Shown piece by piece: positions 50,368 to 58,533 of a stretch of 59,072 bases of DNA. The translations under genes and the position numbers were made by a program. Source of the DNA: Planctomycetaceae bacterium. Its GTDB lineage: Bacteria; Planctomycetota; Planctomycetia; Planctomycetales; Planctomycetaceae. Location of the stretch: contig JALQUR010000207.1 in the NCBI GenBank assembly GCA_023260695.1, forward strand, positions 1 to 59,072, read 5' to 3'. The stretch's first letter is position 1; each line of letters opens with the position of its first letter. The notes under the pieces are model-generated. The model made no database searches and was not told where the DNA came from. It saw nothing but the letters and a program-made list of their open reading frames with translations.

Positions 50368-50471
50368 CTTAACTATTGTGTTTAACTGCCGTGTTTAACT
50401 GCCGCGTTTAACTGCCGCGTTTAACTGCCGCGTTTAACTGCAATGTTTAACTGCAATGTTTAACTGCCGTC
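50368..50471. repeat. 13-bp minisatellite, eight units, between nuoC and nuoD
   Basis: Eight head-to-tail 13-base units fill 50368-50471; the core is TTTAACTGCCGCG with changes in the last five bases (variants GTG and CAATG). The first unit is the most diverged, the central three are identical. It is in the nuoC-nuoD spacer, 43 bases after the nuoC stop codon on the transcribed strand. It could form through slippage; a regulatory role for spacing is conceivable but unproven. Confidence 0.9.
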
Positions 50472-50514
50472 GCGCCGTGGCCCCGGCAGTGCCACGATCA
50501 GTGGCGACGCCAGT

Positions 50515-51060
50515 TCAGCGTCCTCTCACACCGTGATACTCCAGCGGAAATTCATAATCCTTCCGCAGTGCATGTCCGGTCCAGTCTTCCGGGCAGAGAA
50601 TCCGACGCAGATTCGGATGCCCGGTAAACATGATCCCCACCAGATCATACGCTTCACGCTCGTGCCAGTTGGCAATTCCCCAGATTCCGCTTACTGACGG
50701 AACTTCTGGAAGCTGCCCCTGCTGATCGTCCTTCCAGCGGGGCACTACAACCTTGAGCTTCAGCAGTACGCGGTGTGTCATGCTGGTGAGGTGATAGACA
50801 ACTTCCACATGTGGCTCATGCCCGAATTTGGCAGCCTTTTTCTCGTCCGGCTCAAAGTAGTCTGCGCCACACAGATCATTCAGATGATCGTAGGCCAGCC
50901 GCTCGTCGTCATGCAGAAACTGTCCCACCTCAAGCAGGCGGTCTGCGGCAACCTGAATCCACGGATCCGTGGCCTGATGCACCTGTTCCCCAACAGCATC
51001 CGCACCGAACTGTTCCAGCAACAGTGCATGCACCTGCTCAATCGTCATGCCATTACTCAT
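50515..51060 (-). CDS. nuoC: NADH-quinone oxidoreductase subunit C
   Basis: A 181-residue 30-kDa-type subunit of the peripheral arm of complex I. Family segments are visible: RLAYDHLNDLCGADY, VPSVSGIWGIANWHEREAYDLVGI and the signature NLRRILCPEDWTGHALRKDYEFPL. GGGATCTGAG precedes the ATG. The order here is nuoA, nuoC, nuoD, so the usual nuoB between A and C is absent; the A-C gap is only 80 bases, leaving no room for it. Confidence 0.97.
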   Translation of the reverse strand: MSNGMTIEQVHALLLEQFGADAVGEQVHQATDPWIQVAADRLLEVGQFLHDDERLAYDHLNDLCGADYFEPDEKKAAKFGHEPHVEVVYHLTSMTHRVLLKLKVVVPRWKDDQQGQLPEVPSVSGIWGIANWHEREAYDLVGIMFTGHPNLRRILCPEDWTGHALRKDYEFPLEYHGVRGR

Positions 51061-51140
51061 CTCAGATCCCTGATCCCGGAATTCCTCGCCGTCTGTTCAA
51101 CGGCGCAATTTGCAAGTGAACACCTTCTGAGCAGAACGCC

Positions 51141-51689
51141 TCAGGCAACTTCCCCGACCTTGCGAACAGTCTGATCCGCAGCCTGCTGACTGGTCTTTGC
51201 GAGGGCGCGAATCCAGTCCAGATCACCACGCTTCCAGACGTAGGCGAATCCCACCAGCAGGACGCAGAAGAACACCAGAATGTCAGCCAGACCAATCCAG
51301 CCCAGCTGCAGAGCCGTCTCAGGACTGATCACAGCCCCGGATGAAATGAGCCCCGAATCCTGGCTGAGCAGACGGCCGCTGAGCGTTTCGCGGGCGACGC
51401 CATCCAGTCTCGCGTCGGCCAGATGCATCACACTTCCGTAAACACTGGCCCACGGAAAGAAGAATGCCACTTCCACGTCAAAGACAATAAAGAGCAATGC
51501 GACCACATAGAAACGCACATCGAACTGAATGTAACTCGAACCAATTGCCGGCTCACCACACTCGTAAATTGCGTCCTTTTCCGGTGTCGGCAACTTCGGA
51601 CGCAGCAGGCGACCAAGTGTCAGAGGCAGCATCAGAAACGCTGTCGCCAGAGCACCAAAAAGCAGGAAATGGCCAATCAGATCTGTCAT
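51141..51689 (-). CDS. nuoA: NADH-quinone oxidoreductase subunit A
   Basis: A 182-residue membrane subunit of complex I with three transmembrane helices. The conserved motif KDAIYECGEPAIGSSYIQFD and VALLFIVFDVEVAFFFPWA identify it. The protein is longer than typical NuoA (about 120-150): an extra loop of about 40 residues (about 82-125, ADARLDGVARETLSGRLLS and beyond) sits between helices 2 and 3, and there is a C-terminal extension. GGGGAGC lies upstream of the ATG. It heads the nuoA-C-D group. Confidence 0.95.
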   Translation of the reverse strand: MTDLIGHFLLFGALATAFLMLPLTLGRLLRPKLPTPEKDAIYECGEPAIGSSYIQFDVRFYVVALLFIVFDVEVAFFFPWASVYGSVMHLADARLDGVARETLSGRLLSQDSGLISSGAVISPETALQLGWIGLADILVFFCVLLVGFAYVWKRGDLDWIRALAKTSQQAADQTVRKVGEVA

Positions 51690-51799
51690 CGCAGATCGCT
51701 CCCCTTTTACCGAATCTTCTCGTTCCGATCGATTACACTGTCATGAGCTGCAATACACCTGCATGTGTTCAACACACCGATGATTCCCGTTGTCCGTCG

Positions 51800-52270
51800 T
51801 CAGCAACTCTGACCAAACTCGGAGGAACCAACGGAGCTCGTACCTTGCAGGAGCGGTCGACGACGCGCTTCTGAACACTCACCCGCATGCCAGAACCCAA
51901 GTTCAGGGTCCTGAGGCCCCCAGCAGAACCACACATCTGTTCCGTCGAGCTGCCCCCGGAAATCCACAAATCCATGCGACCGATCCGAAAGCCGAGCACC
52001 AAGCTGCTGCAGTTCCGCTTCAAATTCACCCATTCGTTCGTCGTCCGCAGTTAACTCGGCTTCCATCTGCCGCACTTCCTGCTCATACACGGATTCCGCG
52101 TCCTCCTGATTTCGCACAGGATAACGCTCCCGCAGATCCCGCAGCCGTTCACGCCGCTGCGACATGTCCTGATGCAGTTCCATCGCATCACGAACAATAC
52201 AACGCACAAGAGGCAGACGACGATTGACATCCTGCACAGACAGAACCGGATTCTCCTGCAACTTTGCCAT
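51800..52270 (-). CDS. DUF2203 domain protein
   Basis: A 156-residue cytoplasmic protein of the DUF2203 family, whose function is unknown. The opening VLSVQDVNRRLPLVRCIVRD, a charged central helical part rich in Arg and Glu, and the end GFVDFRGQLDGTDVWFCWGP with FWHAGE are family features. The ATG at 52270 (GGGAGA upstream) is chosen over the longer frame beginning at 52300. It sits between nuoI and nuoA on the same strand, spaced by 110-194 bases. A link to complex I is only positional. Confidence 0.85.
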   Translation of the reverse strand: MAKLQENPVLSVQDVNRRLPLVRCIVRDAMELHQDMSQRRERLRDLRERYPVRNQEDAESVYEQEVRQMEAELTADDERMGEFEAELQQLGARLSDRSHGFVDFRGQLDGTDVWFCWGPQDPELGFWHAGECSEARRRPLLQGTSSVGSSEFGQSC

Positions 52271-52383
52271 GTTTCGCGTCTCCCCTCTTTTCTTCCGCAC
52301 CTTCGCTGCTGCTGATCACTCCGTCGCCAACATCCGAAAACTCAACGACCGACAACAGCTCCAGCCCCCACAGCCCTCACAAC

Positions 52384-52420
52384 TTACAGCCCCAGAATTT
52401 GCAGCCCCAAAATTTGCAGA
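52384..52420. repeat. Short direct repeat of about 16 bp
   Basis: A unit ACAGCCCCAGAATTTG is followed by a near copy GCAGCCCCAAAATTTG in the gap between nuoI and the DUF2203 gene. The unit is small and may be chance. Confidence 0.4.
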
Positions 52421-52464
52421 GCAGAAGGCCGATTCGTTGCGGAACCCCCTGAACGGGAACCTGA

Positions 52465-53010
52465 TCAGGACTCGGCAAATTCAAACGGACTTGGCTCACC
52501 TTTCACCCACACCGGCTGATGCAGCACCTTGGACTCCGAAACCACAGCCGGATTCAGGCTGGCCTTCCCCCACGCAATCTGCAGCGGAAGTTTTGCGTAG
52601 TCCACAATACACCCATCCCGACTGTACCCGCTCAGGTCATAGTTCGAACCCATGAAAATACAGTCGACCGGACACGGCTCCACACACAATGCACAGAACA
52701 TGCACTTGGTATAGTCAATGGTGAATCCGTTGAGCCGAAAGCCTTTGCCGACAGGGCTCTTTTCCTTGTCGATGTAAATACAGTCAACCGGACAGGCAAC
52801 CGCACACTTTTCACACCCGATGCAGGTCGTCAGATCAAAGCGGTGAAAACCTCGATAGCGAGGCTTCACCTTCACCGGTACTTCCGGGTACTCGAAAATC
52901 TCTGTGTAAGTCCTGCGACGATAAGTGCTGAGCATCGTGCGGAGAGTGACATACATCCCCTCCAGCACAGTCACTACCGACATCCAGACATTGCGAAACC
53001 ACATCAACAT
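52465..53010 (-). CDS. nuoI: NADH-quinone oxidoreductase subunit I
   Basis: A 181-residue TYKY-type subunit carrying two [4Fe-4S] clusters (N6a, N6b) that pass electrons through the peripheral arm of complex I. The two ferredoxin motifs are [12 protein letters not shown] (C63, C66, C69, C73) and [12 protein letters not shown] (C103, C106, C109, C113), each followed by the second cluster's fourth cysteine as PVDC. GGAGAAG lies eight bases before the ATG. It is placed first in this minus-strand group, ahead of DUF2203, nuoA, nuoC and nuoD, which is not the standard order. Confidence 0.97.
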   Translation of the reverse strand: MLMWFRNVWMSVVTVLEGMYVTLRTMLSTYRRRTYTEIFEYPEVPVKVKPRYRGFHRFDLTTCIGCEKCAVACPVDCIYIDKEKSPVGKGFRLNGFTIDYTKCMFCALCVEPCPVDCIFMGSNYDLSGYSRDGCIVDYAKLPLQIAWGKASLNPAVVSESKVLHQPVWVKGEPSPFEFAES

Positions 53011-53428
53011 CAGCGAACTTCTCCAGAGTTACCGTGAACAGTGCTCACCTTCGAATCGCTTCGACTCAATCTTCTTCAGCCACCAGCAGCCAGCAGTGAA
53101 TGCCACGGATTCTGACGTCCGCATCTTCCGCCGAGAACCACTGGCTGGACCTGTCTGAATTGTCTCCGAATCAGGAATTGACAGACCGCCGAATTATAGG
53201 AGGGCAGACTGCTTACGCAACCAGGAGCTCTGCCGTCCTGCAGGCGAGAACTCTGATTCCCACAGAATCTCACTACGGAAACAGACCTCCCACGGCCTCC
53301 CATAACGCTCAGCGATGACACAAATTCACCAGATCCAGCCGGCAATCAACTTCCCCGGAGTTCTCTCTGAACCAACGCGGAAAGTCCTTGTTCCACACTC
53401 GAGCTGCTGAAAACCCGGCCTTCTGCAC
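53011..53428. other. Intergenic region, no gene seen
   Basis: These 418 bases between the sulfatase stop and nuoI start hold no credible gene or RNA on either strand. The right part, next to the nuoI start, probably contains the nuo cluster's promoter. Confidence 0.4.
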
Positions 53429-55279
53429 CTACAGACGACTCTGAGCATGCTCGAACAGTCGGCGAAAATAGTCCGTCTCACCGTCCGCCGTGAGTTCCGG
53501 CAGACAAATCTGCAGCACTTCCAGCGGGGCTTCGTCCAGTTCCCGCATGATCCAGTGCCGCAGAATTTCATCGCCCTCCGCCTGTTTCAGCTCCCTCAGA
53601 AATCCCTCAGCTGCCCGCTTGTGAGCTCCCGCACGAGCCAACCCGCTGACACCGCTGATCCGCACCATCACATCGGCATCCTGCAGGAACACCTCCAGAT
53701 CCGCCATTCGCTCACGACCACTCACCGCCCGGGAAATCGCTTCGGCATTCCACCAGCGAATTGCCGCATCCGCTTCATCGCCAGAAACTCGCTGCAGCGT
53801 TGCCCCGTCCGCTGTTGTGCTCGTCTGAGCAGCCTGCAGGACTCGCCGCAGCCGATCACGCCCCGCAGCCCCGGCAAAAATCTGAGCTCGGGTACCGTGC
53901 TGCCGACCCTGACTGTCCAGCATCGGTTCAGGCAGAACCTGAGCATCGCCGATCTGCAGCTGCCATTCATCGCACGCTGTACGCAGTTCCGCCAGCACCG
54001 ACTGCAGCTGCGGATCGTCGACCAGATTTCGCGTCTCCCAGGGATCCGCCTCCAGGTCGTAAAGCTCTTCCGGCCGCCGACGTTCCAGCCACTGCGCCGA
54101 TGTCTTACGCAGATTCCCTTCCGCATAAAGCCTGCGCATCTCCTGCCGAGTTTCATTGCGTTCCGAATACGACACGTGCTGCAGAGCAGGGTACCAGGGC
54201 ATCAGGTTCCGCACGTAACGATACCGTCGATTGCGAACCATCCGCACCAGATCGTGCCGCTCGTCAAGGCGATCTCTCGCTCCGTAAATCAGATGCCCAG
54301 CATGCTGCTCAGGCCCCAGAAACGGACGCCCATGCATATTCTCCGGGACCGCCACGCCAGCCAGATGCAGGACCGTCGGTCCCAGATCAATCAGGTTGAT
54401 CATTCGCTCATCACGACTGCCGGCAGCCTTCGTTCCGGCAAGGTCCTGATACTTCTGCGGAACCCGGACAATCATCGGCACGCGAGTCCCACTGTCGTAG
54501 GTCCAGCGCTTTGCACGTGGCAGACCATTGCCATGATCCGACCAGAAGATCACGATCGTGTCATCCGCCAGTCCGCTCTGATCCAGTTCCTCAAGAATCT
54601 GTCCCACTCGACGGTCCATCACCGTAATCAGATCGGCCAGACGCGCGAAATCCTCGCGAACTACCTGCGTGTCCGGATAGATCGGAGGAACCTCAATTCC
54701 CTCCGCCGAATGTCGCTCCGCTTCCGGCAGATCCTTCACCACGCCGGCCCAGCCGGAAGGCCAGACCTTGCTCTCGTGAGTCATCGTCAGATTGAACACC
54801 GCAAAAAACGGCTGACCATCGGCTCGATTGCGGTAATGAGCTTTCCCGGACGTTTCATCCCAGACTTCCTGCTGCTTCCAGACCAGGTTGTAGTCCGTCT
54901 TGCTGTTGTTGGAACAGTAATAGCCTGCTTCCCGCAGCAATGCCGGAAACAGACGAATCTGCTCCGGCAACTCTGCCTTCGAACGCATGTGATTCGCACC
55001 CAGGGAAATCGGGTACATCCCTGTAATAATTCCGGTGCGGCTGGGAGCACAGACACCGTGGCAGGTGAATGCATGCGTATACATCGTCCCTTCAGCAGCC
55101 AGGCGATCCAGATTTGGAGTCGTCGCCAGCGGATCACCGTAACACCCAAGGTGCGAACTGATGTCCTCACAGCTGATCCAGAGAATATTCGGACGATCTG
55201 CTGCAGCCAGATTACGATCCGCAGCGCCGAAACACACCAGGCTGAATACGCAGACCAGCCCCAACCGTCCCCAGTTCAT
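53429..55279 (-). CDS. Exported sulfatase (S1 family)
   Basis: A 616-residue formylglycine-dependent sulfatase. The ATG at 55279 is chosen because a signal peptide (GRLGLVCVFSLVCFGAA) follows and a G-rich site lies upstream. The activation motif is C77-A-P-S-R in CHGVCAPSRTG; the Cys must be converted to formylglycine. PNILWISCEDISSHLGCYG starts the metal site and WSDHGNGLPR is the second metal-binding segment. The style (ISCEDISSHLG) is that of N-sulphoglucosamine-sulfohydrolase-like planctomycete sulfatases. The C-terminal 170 residues are a HEAT-like helical region. It probably removes sulfate from polysaccharide in the periplasm. No carbohydrate hydrolase adjoins it. Confidence 0.95.
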   Translation of the reverse strand: MNWGRLGLVCVFSLVCFGAADRNLAAADRPNILWISCEDISSHLGCYGDPLATTPNLDRLAAEGTMYTHAFTCHGVCAPSRTGIITGMYPISLGANHMRSKAELPEQIRLFPALLREAGYYCSNNSKTDYNLVWKQQEVWDETSGKAHYRNRADGQPFFAVFNLTMTHESKVWPSGWAGVVKDLPEAERHSAEGIEVPPIYPDTQVVREDFARLADLITVMDRRVGQILEELDQSGLADDTIVIFWSDHGNGLPRAKRWTYDSGTRVPMIVRVPQKYQDLAGTKAAGSRDERMINLIDLGPTVLHLAGVAVPENMHGRPFLGPEQHAGHLIYGARDRLDERHDLVRMVRNRRYRYVRNLMPWYPALQHVSYSERNETRQEMRRLYAEGNLRKTSAQWLERRRPEELYDLEADPWETRNLVDDPQLQSVLAELRTACDEWQLQIGDAQVLPEPMLDSQGRQHGTRAQIFAGAAGRDRLRRVLQAAQTSTTADGATLQRVSGDEADAAIRWWNAEAISRAVSGRERMADLEVFLQDADVMVRISGVSGLARAGAHKRAAEGFLRELKQAEGDEILRHWIMRELDEAPLEVLQICLPELTADGETDYFRRLFEHAQSRL

Positions 55280-55407
55280 GTCGATCCCCCCAGTCCCATG
55301 ACTCAACTTTGCGGACTTCCCGCAGAATCCACCCGCACTCGATTACCCGTTCAGCCACCCGCGCCCGCTTCCACTCGCAGCATTCGAACAGAGTGACTCA
55401 TCGGGCA

Positions 55408-56391
55408 CTATCGCTGCGGATTCCTGCTCACCACATTGCGACCTGCAACTCCCGTAGCCATCCGCTCCGACAGCCATTCACCCAGCGCCTGCTGCAGCGG
55501 GGTACTTGTCAGCAGACGAGTATAGCTGATCCCCAGCCGACCGCACTCCTCAGACAAACACTGAGCAAATTCGTGGTACTGCCGCAGGTATTCAGCGCGA
55601 AGCCGCAAAGGATCTGTCCGCTGCCGCAGACCACTCTGCTCCAGACTCACAAACTGCGTCGGACGATCAAAGGGAAACGTCTCTTCCTCATCCGCAGCGA
55701 TCCGAAACAACACCATCTCATGATTCGCATGACGATACCGCTGGAGCACTTCACAAAGCCGCCCAACATCGTCAAAACAGTCGCTGAGCAGAATCACGAG
55801 ACCGCGACGGCCCAGCGTCGGGAGCAGCGGCTGGAGCACATCCGCCAGCGATGTTTCACCCCCCGGTGCCGTCTTCTGCAGCAGCTGAGTAAACTCGGCG
55901 AAGGACTGTCTGTTACTGGTCGGACGCACCTCCGCGCGAATCTTCGTATCCACCAGAGTCATCCCGACGGAATCGCGCTGAACCAGCAGCAGCCACGTCA
56001 GCGCCGCAGCAAACACGCTGGCATAACGAAACTTGCTGACGCCCCGGCCCGCATAACCCATACTCCCGCTGGCATCCACAATCAGCCGCGCATTCAGACT
56101 GGTCTCGTCCTCAAATTCCTTCACGTAATAACGGCCCGTCTTCCCGAATGCCCGCCAGTCAATATGCCGCAACTCGTCGCCGCGGTGATATTCACGATGC
56201 TCCACAAACTCCACGCTGGAGCCTTTGAATGGGCTGCGGTGATGACCCATCATCACCCCCTCCACCAGCTGCTGCGCAATCAGCTCCAGACTGCCGCTCT
56301 GCATCAGTTGCAGAACATCAACTGGCAGGCCTGATGAAACTGCACCACGGCCACTGGCTTTGTCTGCACTGGCTTTGTCTGCACTGGCCAT
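55408..56391 (-). CDS. DUF58 domain protein (von Willebrand A-like)
   Basis: A 327-residue DUF58 protein. The conserved DUF58 signature RREYHRGDELRHIDWRAFGKTG-like stretch is present (EYHRGDELRHIDW), followed by a vWA-like domain with the metal-site motif VDASGSMGY. DUF58 genes usually accompany a MoxR-type AAA ATPase, but none is in this window; the next gene on this strand is a sulfatase. At the extreme N-terminus an in-frame 15-bp repeat encodes two copies of ADKAS. The function is unknown; MoxR/DUF58 pairs often serve protein maturation. Confidence 0.92.
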   Translation of the reverse strand: MASADKASADKASGRGAVSSGLPVDVLQLMQSGSLELIAQQLVEGVMMGHHRSPFKGSSVEFVEHREYHRGDELRHIDWRAFGKTGRYYVKEFEDETSLNARLIVDASGSMGYAGRGVSKFRYASVFAAALTWLLLVQRDSVGMTLVDTKIRAEVRPTSNRQSFAEFTQLLQKTAPGGETSLADVLQPLLPTLGRRGLVILLSDCFDDVGRLCEVLQRYRHANHEMVLFRIAADEEETFPFDRPTQFVSLEQSGLRQRTDPLRLRAEYLRQYHEFAQCLSEECGRLGISYTRLLTSTPLQQALGEWLSERMATGVAGRNVVSRNPQR

Positions 56392-56597
56392 ATCTGAGCT
56401 TCATTCCGGAGAGGAACGGTGGAGTCTGATCAGGCACCAGATCTGCCCTCGGACATCGCGCCCTGGCAGCGCCTCGGCAGCTACCGGACTCCGATCAGGT
56501 TCAGATCACGGCACAATCGGCCGGCAGTATCGCAGAATCCGCCCCCCTTCGCACACCAAAGCGGAAAACTACGAACCGATCAGACCTCAGCACACTC

Positions 56598-57641
56598 TCA
56601 GGCGGCCCGCCGCTCGGCCCCGAACGGGCTGCCACTCTGCCACGACCAGCCCTGCATCCCGCCGCGAACGCGCTCTGCCACAGCCATCGCTCGCACCGCA
56701 TCGGCACCGCTCACCCGCGGCTGCCCACCCCGCACCGCTGCCACGAAATCACGCAGCTCAGCTGTGAGCGCATCTGCGTCGGACGCCTGGATCTCTTCGT
56801 GCTTCAGCCATTTGGCGAACACTTCGTCCTTCAGTGTGAGCGGATCGACGGTTGCCGTCACAACGTCGTGTACCATTTCAGGACGCGCAGCAATCGCATC
56901 ACATGGCTGCCACACAGTCACCTTTCGCGTCTGCAGATCCGCAGAAACAAATCCGCGATCATTCCAGACCTGTATCGATCGTTCCGCCTGCGGACACATC
57001 CTGCCAGCCGTCAGATCAGCAATCACGCCATTGGCGAATCGCAGCCGCGCTACCGCAAAGTCCTCGTGCGGACCAATGGTCACTGCCCCGAAGGAATCTA
57101 CGGTTTCCACAGCAGATCCGGCCAGAGACTGCGCCAGTTCAATATCATGAATCATCAGGTCGTGGATCACCCCGATGTCGGTGGAACGGAATGTATACGG
57201 ACTGACCCGCTGACAGCGGATATACAGCGGTCGCCCCACCCGTTCCTGCAGCTCTTCAAACGCCGGATTGAAACGCTCTACATGCCCGACCTGGAGCATC
57301 GCTCGCCCGGCATCTGCTCGCTCCTGCAACTGGCGAGCTGTCTTCAGATCTGCGGCCAGTGGTTTCTCCACCAGCACTCCCAGCCCGGCGTCGAGAAAGC
57401 AGCCGGCAGCCTCCTCATGAAACACTGTCGGGACCGCAATCACGACTCCGTCAACAAGTCTCGCAACATCTTCAGGCTTCGCGAACCATTGTGTCTGGTA
57501 TTTCTGAGCGATCTCTCGCCCGCGCTCCTCGCGAGATTCCACTACCCCGACCAGCTCAACATCCTGCATTCCAGCAAGAATTCGAGCGTGATGCTGTCCC
57601 AGAGCGCCAACCCCTACAACCGCGATCCGACTTCGACTCAT
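56598..57641 (-). CDS. Gfo/Idh/MocA oxidoreductase, GnnA-like candidate
   Basis: A 347-residue NAD-dependent sugar oxidoreductase. The Rossmann loop is VVGVGALGQHHARI, the catalytic Lys lies in VLVEKPLAAD, and GVIHDLMIHDIEL supplies the active-site His and Asp region. It overlaps the lpxA stop codon by four bases (ATGA), so both are translated together. In several bacteria an oxidoreductase beside lpxA (GnnA) oxidises UDP-GlcNAc at C3 so that GnnB can add an amino group, giving an amide-linked acyl chain on lipid A. By position this gene is a candidate for that step, but no GnnB-type aminotransferase is in the window. It could also be an unrelated sugar dehydrogenase. Confidence 0.9.
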   Translation of the reverse strand: MSRSRIAVVGVGALGQHHARILAGMQDVELVGVVESREERGREIAQKYQTQWFAKPEDVARLVDGVVIAVPTVFHEEAAGCFLDAGLGVLVEKPLAADLKTARQLQERADAGRAMLQVGHVERFNPAFEELQERVGRPLYIRCQRVSPYTFRSTDIGVIHDLMIHDIELAQSLAGSAVETVDSFGAVTIGPHEDFAVARLRFANGVIADLTAGRMCPQAERSIQVWNDRGFVSADLQTRKVTVWQPCDAIAARPEMVHDVVTATVDPLTLKDEVFAKWLKHEEIQASDADALTAELRDFVAAVRGGQPRVSGADAVRAMAVAERVRGGMQGWSWQSGSPFGAERRAA

Positions 57642-58495
57642 GCCGCTCTGCGTCCCTTCTGATCTTCACACTGCTGCTGCGGGGCATTTCGAAATGCTTC
57701 CCGCGCACGTCCCATCTTTCCGCTTCGCTGTAGTTCAACGGACTCCAGCAGCTCTGTCAGCTCTGCCGGAAAATTGTCTCCCAGCAGGTCGGCAAAGTGT
57801 TCACGCACTTCCTCCAGGGAACGATTCTTCCGAAACAGCATCCGGAAAGCTTCCTTCACGGCAGTAATCGACTCTTCCGAAATCCCCGCCCGACGCATGC
57901 CCACAATATTAATTGTCTTCATCTTCGGATTGTCACTGCCGGCCGCCAGCATAAAAGGCGGGACGTCACGCGGCACACGACATCCCCCGCTGACGAAACT
58001 GAGCCGCCCCAGCGTGGAAAAATGATGCACCACAGAATTTCCGCTGACAATCGCGTTGTCATGAACATGAACATGACCGCCCAGCAGCACACCGTTCACC
58101 AGAATCACATTGTTGTAAATACGGCAGTTATGCGCCACATGACTGTTCGCCATGAACAGATTGCTGTTGCCGATACGGGTGACACCGTCTTCCTTCTCCG
58201 CCCCGCGGTTGACTGTCACCCCTTCCCGAAACGTGTTTCGGTCGCCAATCTCCACGGCCGTGTTCGACATATTCCAGCTCACATCCTGGGGATCTCCGCC
58301 GATCACACAGTTTGGCCAGAACGTATTGAACTTCCCAACGACAGTGCGCCCCACGAGCGACACGTGGCTGATGAGCTCAGTGCCGTCTCCGATCTGAACT
58401 TCGGGACCGACCACGCAAAAAGGCCCGATCCTCACCCCACGTCCCAGTCGGGCAGCAGGATCAACCTGTGAAAGCGGCGAGATTACATTGTCCAT
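57638..58495 (-). CDS. lpxA: UDP-N-acetylglucosamine acyltransferase LpxA
   Basis: A 285-residue left-handed beta-helix acyltransferase, which puts the first acyl chain on UDP-GlcNAc (or UDP-GlcNAc3N) in lipid A synthesis. Hexapeptide repeats run from about 12 to 190, and the catalytic base should be H122 in SHVAHNC. The C-terminal helical domain (GISEESITAVKEAFRMLFRK) is normal, followed by a basic tail. The ATG at 58495 fits the family start (MDNVISPLSQVDPAARLG); the frame is open to 58699 without similarity. It starts 38 bases after lpxC ends and overlaps the oxidoreductase. Confidence 0.96.
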   Translation of the reverse strand: MDNVISPLSQVDPAARLGRGVRIGPFCVVGPEVQIGDGTELISHVSLVGRTVVGKFNTFWPNCVIGGDPQDVSWNMSNTAVEIGDRNTFREGVTVNRGAEKEDGVTRIGNSNLFMANSHVAHNCRIYNNVILVNGVLLGGHVHVHDNAIVSGNSVVHHFSTLGRLSFVSGGCRVPRDVPPFMLAAGSDNPKMKTINIVGMRRAGISEESITAVKEAFRMLFRKNRSLEEVREHFADLLGDNFPAELTELLESVELQRSGKMGRAREAFRNAPQQQCEDQKGRRAA

Positions 58496-58533
58496 TTTGA
58501 TCTTCCTGATCAAATCCCCTTCCTCGGCCCGCA

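Noticed and set aside
49263-50372. 369-codon open frame on the plus strand across nuoD
   Set aside because: It is a shadow of the well-conserved nuoD gene with no recognisable product.
50368-50471. 13-bp repeats read as a CRISPR or iteron-type origin
   Set aside because: There are no spacers, no replication initiator gene and no AT-rich box; it lies within a nuo operon, so a minisatellite is the simplest reading.
53447-55396. 649-codon open frame on the plus strand across the sulfatase gene
   Set aside because: It is antisense to a clear sulfatase, has no domain pattern and is rich in Arg, His and Gln as expected from reading the codons of the real gene in reverse.
55309-56334. 341-codon open frame on the plus strand across the DUF58 gene
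   Set aside because: Antisense to a clear DUF58 protein; composition is that of a reverse-frame artefact.
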